From Chloroflexota bacterium (GTDB lineage: Bacteria > Chloroflexota > Ktedonobacteria > Ktedonobacterales > Ktedonobacteraceae), in NCBI GenBank assembly GCA_005879655.1, contig VBJK01000171.1:1-8893 (forward strand): a DNA stretch of 8,893 nt, in the 5' to 3' direction. Numbering within the stretch: position 1 is the stretch's first letter; each line of letters begins with the position of its first letter. Under the pieces are notes generated by a model. The model did no database searches, was not told where the DNA came from, and was given only the letters and a program-made list of their open reading frames with translations. Positions 6,401-8,893 of this stretch are shown one piece after another. The translations under genes and the position numbers were made by a program.

Positions 6401-8893
6401 TCGGCGCTTGCGCTAACTCTCGCGCCAACTGCAAGGCGTTGGCAAGCACGTCTTTGCGCGGACAAACCGAAAAGGCAACACCCTTGGCTTCCAGATCGCA
6501 ACCTTGGAAGTGTTTGCCGGTATAGAGCACTTCTTGGGCCAAGCTTGCGCCTAACTTTTCGGGGAAGATCAGGGTTGCGCCTGCCCCAGGCGTGAAACCA
6601 TACGTGATATAATTGCTGGCATAATAACTCTCGCGGCTCATGATCAGAAAATCACAGAACATCCCCATAGACCAGCCAGCACCAACGGCGTGCCCTTGCA
6701 TCGCCGCAATGACGGGAAGTTTACAATCCAAAGCCAAGCTGTAGATCTGGGTATCAGTAAATTGAAGGTGGCCCTGCTGTATCGCTAACAAGGTCTCTTT
6801 GGTTCCACCAGAAGCAAAGTAGCTGTCATAGCCAGTGAGAATGACCACCTTCGCGTTTTCACTCTCTTCAATTGCTTCAAATGCTTGTATCAGGCCTGCA
6901 ATCAATTCCGCCGAAAACAGGTTTTTCTGAACCCGATCTTGCATGGTGACCTGGACAATCCCCGGCTCAATCTCCTGCATTGCTACGGCGGAAGGCGTTT
7001 CTGGCTCGCTTCCTCCGCTCGTTTCCCCCGTAGGGACAGGGCTTGCCCCTGTCCGAAAGCGGGTGGGATCTGGTTCTTCGGGCCATTCTGGTACAGGGAG
7101 TGGGGAGGTGATGGAGCGTTGAGCATCCGTCGTTGGCGTTTCCTGTTGGGGATACCATCCTGCTCCACTGCTCTCTCCTTCTTTGGCGAGCAAACGTGCC
7201 AATGCCTGAACAGTCGGATACGCATAGAGTTTGGTTGTTGATAGAGAAATGCTATACTGCTCGTTCAGCGCTCGAACCCACTCTACACCAATAATAGAGT
7301 CCACTCCTATCTCTACAAAAGGGGCCTCCTTGTCGATCTCGCCCTCGTTCATCCCCAAAGCTCGCGCCAAACTCCTGACCAGCTCTTCCTCTAACTCGTG
7401 AACCGCCACCCCAAGACGAGGCCCCGCCCCCGTTCTTTGCTCCTCTTCGCGGTTTGCCTCAGTGATTGAGAGGTGAAGGTGTTTCGCTCCTGTGGGGCCT
7501 GCCTGCCGGGAGAGAGGAACAGTGGCTTGCCCCTGGTCTCCCCTTTGGTGGTCGTTCATCTCCCCATGCGAGGGCACAGGGCCATCAGCTAGAGGCCGTA
7601 AGGCAATTGGGTGAGGAGTTGAGAACGGTGATGGGGGCGAAGATCGTGGGGAGATCCTTCCTCTTGGGGAGGTGACTGCCTCTCTGGGACCCGATATCGG
7701 TTCGACAGAAGGGGCTGAAAGCCAATAGCGTTCGCGCTCAAAGGGATACGTCGGCAGACTGACTCGACGTGGCAAGGCAGAGACTGGAGGGATCGTGTGA
7801 GGCTCCGCTCTATAGAGGAGCCTCCAATCGACATGCACTCCTCGCGCCCAGACCTGTGCGATCTTTTCGAGATTCTTCTTCTGGCACCAGATATGCAGCA
7901 AGGATTGCCCATCTTCATCCGCTTCAAAGAGTACTGCCTCCTGACTACTCTTCTTTACTTGAGCGGTATGTACCCCTTGGGTTGTCCGGTTCTCAATAAA
8001 TCCCTCCACTCTTTCCAGGAAGACTTCCCGCGAGTCTGCCAGAATGGCCAACCGATGGTCCATCGCCGAGCGCCCTACCTGCAGGGTAAAAGCGATATCC
8101 TCAAGAGCAAGCTCGGAATGCTCCTGTATCCACTCTTTCATCTCTTGCGCATAGCTGGTTAATTGGGCCTTGCTCCTGGCAGACAACACAAAGAGGCATG
8201 GCGTCTCCGGACGGGGGCTGTAGGGGTCGTGCCTTGCGCCACCCCCGTCCCTACGGGCAGGAACGTATTCTTCGACAACTACATGGGCATTTGTTCCACT
8301 AAAACCAAAGGAACTGACAGCAGCACGCCGCGCACTGCTATCCTCCGATTTCCAGTCCTGGAGGACGGTGTTCACATAAAAAGGCGAGGCTTCAAAATCA
8401 AAATGCGGATTTGGCTGCTCAAAATGCAGGCTCGGCACCAGCTTTTTCGCATTCATCGCCAGCATGACTTTTTGAAGGCCCGCTACCCCTGCCGCCGCCG
8501 AGGTATGACCAATATTCGTCTTGACCGAACCAATGGCACAATACTGTTTGCGCTGCGTCTTCTCTTGAAACACCGTCGCTAACGCTTCCAGTTCGATCGG
8601 ATCTCCCAGTTTGGTCCCCGTTCCATGCATTTCGACATAACTGATGCTTGCCGGATCAATCTGGTATTTCTCATAGACCTCCCGCTCTAGCTCCATCTGA
8701 CTCTTCACACTGGGGGCGGTGATCCCATTGGTGGCCCCATCCTGGTTGATGCCTGATCCAATGATCACCCCATAAATCTGATCCTGATCCGCTTCCGCAT
8801 CGGTTAATCGCTTTAACATCACGGCTCCAACCCCTTCACCTGGCACAAAGCCATTGGCCGATGCATCGAAGGTTTTGCATTGCCCATCTGCCG
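1..8893 (-). CDS. Trans-AT modular polyketide synthase, internal fragment open at both ends
   Basis: This is a cytosolic multidomain megasynthase that extends and modifies a polyketide chain tethered to its carrier domains. The frame whose codons begin at base 8891 stays open to base 3 (2963 codons). Every landmark falls in this one frame: KS2 DTACSS, the HGTGT and NIGH motifs, the ECH, the KR glycine loop, both ACP serines and the methyltransferase SAM motif. It is therefore one polypeptide, with no frameshift. Order: KS1 (partial), ACP1, ECH2, KS2, KR, ACP2, KS3, MT (partial). No AT, DH, ER or TE domain is visible. The missing AT and the LPTYPFx5W tail after each KS place it in the trans-AT class. 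The gene continues past both edges, so its size, start and product are unknown. Residue numbers in other entries count from the first full codon at 8891. The family and domain calls are very safe; the chemistry is inferred from known trans-AT logic. Confidence 0.97.
402..560 (-). other. Pro-rich linker between KS3 subdomain and methyltransferase
   Basis: About 53 residues with a run of Pro, Ala and Ser (VPCASPPPLASPALFPSPVFP). The DNA is distinctly more GC-rich than the AT-richer methyltransferase that follows. It contains the repeat core at 510-532. No domain motif is seen. Confidence 0.78.
510..532. repeat. Repeat core in the KS3-MT linker
   Basis: On the minus strand this reads CCGTAGGGACAG followed by TGCCTTGCGCC. 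The first 12 bases also stand on the plus strand at 7029-7040, immediately before and into the hairpin there, and the second part recurs at 8230-8240. It lies in a Pro-rich linker. The right-hand arm is not a clean palindrome, so this looks like a partial or decayed member of the family. Confidence 0.68.
561..989 (-). other. KS3 flanking subdomain with LPTYPF motif
   Basis: Residues about 2635-2777. It runs TPIVFVLSAKDKERLSEY, IAYTLQIGREEMPCRLAIV, VSWKDLY and ends LPTYPFKRRTCW (561-596). The closing Trp is kept, although the usual Tyr before it is Cys. No AT follows; the sequence goes on through a Pro-rich linker to the methyltransferase. The subdomain is retained even though KS3 looks unable to extend. 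Confidence 0.83.
1032..2327 (-). other. KS3: ketosynthase domain lacking the HGTGT histidine, probable non-elongating KS0
   Basis: Residues 2189-2620, 432 residues, full length. It starts TAIAIIGISGRYPQA and carries FDPLFFQMAPREAEEIDPQ. The acyl-accepting Cys 2361 is intact in DTMCSSALVA, and His 2536 is present in KPSLGH. At the HGTGT position the sequence reads EAAASGSETVD, so the first catalytic His is Ala (residue 2496). The 40-residue spacing to the second His is the same as in KS1 and KS2, so this is a true substitution and not an alignment slip. NQDGATNG has also become NHNGRTHG. This His is needed for malonyl decarboxylation, and KSs without it are known in trans-AT systems as KS0 that transacylate without extending. 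It differs strongly from KS1 and KS2, so it belongs to another KS clade. Confidence 0.93.
2328..2483 (-). other. Linker between ACP2 and KS3
   Basis: About 52 residues (PSHAAYSGTLKKEEVCGP and onward), ending just before KS3. No domain motif. At DNA level it holds two small palindromes: GCCGC/GCGGC arms around TGTAG at 2421-2435, and AGGACG/CGTCCT arms at 2356-2369. Both are short and may be chance. Confidence 0.7.
2484..2729 (-). other. ACP2: acyl carrier domain
   Basis: Residues about 2055-2136. The carrier domain runs LRKQTLQQMKVLFAEVTKL, DEPLENYGIESLMITRL and FFDEYPTLSALGEHLLE. The phosphopantetheine Ser is residue 2096 (codon 2604-2606) in YGIESLM. The usual Asp before the Ser is Glu here, a mild variation. 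There is no Trp at Ser+6 (the residue is Thr), so this carrier is not flagged for beta-branching, unlike ACP1. It carries the beta-hydroxy chain made by KS2 and the KR and passes it to KS3. Confidence 0.93.
2838..4187 (-). other. KR: ketoreductase domain (structural plus catalytic halves), predicted B-type
   Basis: Residues about 1569-2018. An NADPH-dependent ketoreductase that reduces the beta-keto group made by KS2 to an alcohol. The N-terminal structural half begins VLVTPSWKEE. The catalytic half has the nucleotide-binding loop YLITGGTGGLARL (residues 1758-1769), the strand end ILVGRSALS, ADVSD, and HAAGILRDS. Active-site residues are all visible: Lys 1888 (ASKVIG), Ser 1912 (CSSIAA), Tyr 1925 and Asn 1929 (DYAAAN), with the usual 13-residue Ser-Tyr spacing. 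Asp 1870 in ILRD aligns with the second Asp of the LDD motif, which predicts a B-type KR and a D-configured hydroxyl; this is a rule-based inference. An insertion of about 20 residues rich in Ser, Gly, Ala and Arg (3410-3473) lies between the coenzyme-binding and substrate regions. No DH is present, so the alcohol should persist to ACP2. Confidence 0.95.
4265..4285. repeat. Perfect GC-rich hairpin, 8-bp arms, CTTGC loop, just after KS2 subdomain
   Basis: Arms CCATCGGG and CCCGATGG around loop CTTGC. It starts four codons after the closing Trp of the KS2 flanking subdomain and encodes IGASPM on the minus strand. The arms differ from those at 7034-7054 by compensated changes, while the loop and the GASP-encoding frame are kept. 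Confidence 0.85.
4290..4778 (-). other. KS2 flanking subdomain with LPTYPFx5W motif
   Basis: Residues 1372-1534. It runs ILFVLSAKSEQQL, FTLQLGREAMDHRLAIL, VDWNLLY and ends LPTYPFARRRYW. It is homologous to the subdomain after KS1 at both protein and DNA level (both contain an identical stretch encoding SLLHIWC). The spacer between KS2 and this subdomain is 9 codons shorter than the one after KS1, because it lacks the repeat insertion found there. No AT follows. Confidence 0.88.
4290..5446 (-). repeat. Long direct repeat copy B (KS2 plus subdomain)
   Basis: Partner of copy A at 7722-8893. Protein identity is about 84% in the shared KS half by hand alignment and visibly lower in the subdomain. 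KS2 upstream of 5446 cannot be compared because KS1 runs off the window. Confidence 0.85.
4818..6089 (-). other. KS2: complete condensing ketosynthase domain
   Basis: Residues 935-1358, 424 residues, normal full length. It starts NAIAIIGMSGRYPDA and includes FDPLFFHISPREAQEMDPQ. The catalytic triad is intact: Cys 1103 in DTACSSS (codon 5583-5585), His 1238 in EMHGTGTKLGDP and His 1278 in KTNIGH. It ends FGFSGTNSHLVIEEY. It receives the beta-branched chain from ACP1 and extends it by one malonyl-derived unit onto ACP2. A stretch of about 55 residues (6254-6090) with no domain motif joins it to the ECH. KS2 is closely related to KS1, pointing to a module duplication. Confidence 0.96.
6255..6974 (-). 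other. ECH2-type enoyl-CoA hydratase/crotonase domain (beta-branch decarboxylase)
   Basis: Residues 640-879, about 240 residues, the normal size for a complete crotonase fold. It begins EPGIVQVTMQDRVQKNLFS and carries VVILTGYDSYFASGGTKE, YSLALDCKLPVIAAMQGHAVGAGWSMG, YGFTPGAGAT, EKLGASLAQE and, near the end, VVMHQRTF. From memory this closely matches the ECH2 branch represented by PksI of bacillaene biosynthesis, rather than the ECH1 dehydratase branch. ECH2 decarboxylates the 3-methylglutaconyl-ACP intermediate to leave a beta-methyl or exomethylene branch. The Lys in GGTKE (residue 698) and His in VMHQR (residue 860) lie in conserved motifs; I cannot confirm from memory which of them are catalytic. 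ECH2 is often a separate small protein; here it is fused directly after the carrier it would act on. HCS, donor ACP, decarboxylating KS and ECH1 are not in this window and should be encoded nearby. Confidence 0.9.
6975..7178 (-). other. Pro/Glu/Thr-rich linker between ACP1 and ECH
   Basis: About 68 residues, rich in Pro, Glu, Thr and Ser (for example TSPLPVPEWPEEPDPT), with no domain motif. It contains the perfect hairpin at 7034-7054, translated TGASPVP. It is probably a flexible tether that lets the ECH domain reach the acyl chain on ACP1. Confidence 0.8.
7034..7054. repeat. Perfect GC-rich hairpin, 8-bp arms, CTTGC loop, in ACP1-ECH linker
   Basis: Arms GGACAGGG and CCCTGTCC surround the 5-base loop CTTGC, preceded by CCCCCGTA on the plus strand. 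It is translated on the minus strand as TGASPVP. It has the same arm length, loop and reading frame as the hairpin at 4265-4285. Not a terminator: it lies in the middle of a coding frame with no T-run. Confidence 0.85.
7179..7403 (-). other. ACP1: acyl carrier domain flagged for beta-branching
   Basis: Residues about 497-571. The carrier domain holds the growing chain on a phosphopantetheine attached to Ser 532 (codon 7296-7298) in GVDSIIGVEWVRALN. The fold runs ELEEELVRSLARAL, then IDKEAPFVEIGVDS, then LYAYPTVQALARLLAKE. Trp 538, six residues after the Ser, is the residue known to mark ACPs recognised by HMG-CoA-synthase (HCS) beta-branching cassettes. The next domain is an ECH2, which agrees. 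Inference: the beta-keto chain on this ACP is attacked by an acetyl-ACP-derived nucleophile supplied in trans, giving an HMG-like intermediate that is then dehydrated and decarboxylated. Confidence 0.9.
7404..7721 (-). other. Long Pro/Ser/Gly-rich linker between KS1 subdomain and ACP1
   Basis: About 106 residues without recognisable fold, rich in Pro, Ser, Arg and Gly (for example ISPRSSPPSPFSTPHP). It connects the KS1 didomain to the carrier. It contains a degenerate copy of the window's palindromic repeat near 7512-7541, translated as GDQGQATVPLSR. It holds no KR, DH or MT motif, so the KS1 product keeps its beta-keto group when it reaches ACP1. Confidence 0.8.
7512..7541. repeat. Degenerate copy of the CTTGC hairpin repeat in KS1-ACP1 linker
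   Basis: The plus strand reads GAGAGGAACAGTGG, then CTTGC, then CCCTGGTCTCC. Compared with the perfect hairpin at 7034-7054 it looks like the same sequence with single-base insertions in both arms. It is translated in a different frame (DQGQATVP). Pairing is poor, so it is called by sequence similarity only. Confidence 0.5.
7722..8198 (-). other. KS1 flanking subdomain with LPTYPFx5W motif
   Basis: Residues 232-390. This is the alpha/beta adaptor that follows KS domains and, in cis-AT enzymes, would lead into an AT. It begins CLFVLSARSKAQL, continues through FTLQVGRSAMDHRLAIL and VDWRLLY, and ends LPTYPFERERYW (7722-7756). In trans-AT synthases this remnant is retained without an AT and is thought to help dock the free-standing acyltransferase. 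No GHSxG active site follows it, which is the direct evidence that the module is loaded in trans. Confidence 0.88.
8209..8258. repeat. Palindromic repeat inserted between KS1 and its subdomain
   Basis: Outer arms GGACGGGGG (8209-8217) and CCCCCGTCC (8242-8250) pair perfectly. A second pairing is possible between GTAGGG (8220-8225) and CCCTAC (8249-8254). The interior contains GTGCCTTGCGCC, also found at 510-532 on the opposite strand. It is translated as PARRDGGGARHDPYSPRP. This spacer is 9 codons longer than the matching one after KS2, so an in-frame insertion is the simplest reading. Confidence 0.78.
8265..8893 (-). other. KS1: ketosynthase domain, C-terminal half
   Basis: Residues 1-209. 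This is the second half of a condensing ketosynthase; the active-site Cys lies beyond the window edge. Visible motifs are CKTFDASANGFVPGEG, NQDGATNG, EMHGTGTKLGDPIE (catalytic His at residue 89), KTNIGH (catalytic His at residue 129) and the closing FGFSGTNAHVVVEEY. Both histidines are present, so the domain should be condensation-competent if its Cys is intact. It is closely related to KS2: by hand alignment about five residues in six are identical over the shared stretch. The chain it condenses is handed to ACP1, which lies in the same module. Confidence 0.95.

Larger units (their letters stand above)
7722..8893 (-). repeat. Long direct repeat copy A (KS1 plus subdomain)
   Basis: This stretch is homologous at DNA level to 4290-5446. 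In the KS part the offset is 3447 bases (for example the EMHGTGT codons). It drops to 3420 after the KS because copy A has 27 extra bases, then rises to 3432 because copy B has 12 extra bases near the end of the subdomain. Long runs are identical or nearly so, such as the stretch encoding IYGVIIGSGINQDGATNG. It most likely arose by module duplication, perhaps kept similar by gene conversion. Confidence 0.85.

Noticed and set aside
6255..6974. A separate crotonase gene placed between two PKS genes
   Set aside because: The frame is continuous with ACP1 before and KS2 after, with no stop codon; it is a domain of the same polypeptide.
7034..7054. Rho-independent terminator or attenuator
   Set aside because: The hairpin lies in the middle of an open coding frame and is not followed by a T-run on either strand.
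7404..7721. A possible acyltransferase or frameshift between KS1 and ACP1
   Set aside because: Reading the frame codon by codon gives a Pro-rich linker with no GHSxG and no stop. An apparent TCA stop at 7585-7587 is out of the coding frame.
1..8893. CRISPR array, tRNA or rRNA, insertion sequence or phage genes
   Set aside because: The window is fully occupied by one coding frame. No regularly spaced repeats, tRNA-like folds or transposase motifs were seen.

Overview
The whole window is one uninterrupted open reading frame on the minus strand: 2963 sense codons from base 8891 down to base 3, with no stop. It is an internal piece of a giant modular polyketide synthase (PKS). Neither the start nor the stop of the gene is inside the window, so no promoter, ribosome binding site or terminator is to be expected and none is seen. 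Ketosynthases (KS) are followed by a flanking subdomain ending in LPTYPFx5W and then directly by processing domains. No acyltransferase is present, so this is a trans-AT assembly line loaded by a free-standing acyltransferase encoded elsewhere.

Domain order in the direction of translation (falling coordinates): C-terminal half of KS1 (8893-8265), flanking subdomain 1, a long Pro/Ser-rich linker, ACP1 (7403-7179), a cis-encoded crotonase of ECH2 type (6974-6255), KS2 (6089-4818), flanking subdomain 2, ketoreductase (4187-2838), ACP2 (2729-2484), KS3 (2327-1032), flanking subdomain 3, and the N-terminal half of a SAM-dependent methyltransferase (401-1).

Biochemical reading. Module 1 has no ketoreductase. 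Its ACP carries the Trp six residues after the phosphopantetheine Ser that marks beta-branching carriers, and it is followed by an ECH2, so it should make a beta-methyl or exomethylene branch with an HMG-CoA-synthase cassette acting in trans. Module 2 (KS2-KR-ACP2) makes a beta-hydroxy intermediate. Module 3 has a KS whose HGTGT histidine is Ala, so it probably passes the chain on without extending it. The following methyltransferase may then O-methylate the new hydroxyl; C-methylation is the alternative.

A second layer of structure sits in the interdomain linkers: short GC-rich palindromic repeats, translated in frame. Two are hairpins of identical geometry (8-bp arms, CTTGC loop) with different arm sequences. 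Others share CCGTAGGGAC and TGCCTTGC cores. One is an extra 9 codons present after KS1 but absent from the closely related copy after KS2.

Organism: a bacterium of roughly 50-55% GC. The trans-AT PKS with dispersed GTAGGGaCaGGGCTTGCCCC-type palindromes recalls Ktedonobacteria (Chloroflexota). This rests on recollection of such repeats in that group and is a moderate-confidence inference; Bacillales or another PKS-rich group cannot be excluded from this piece.
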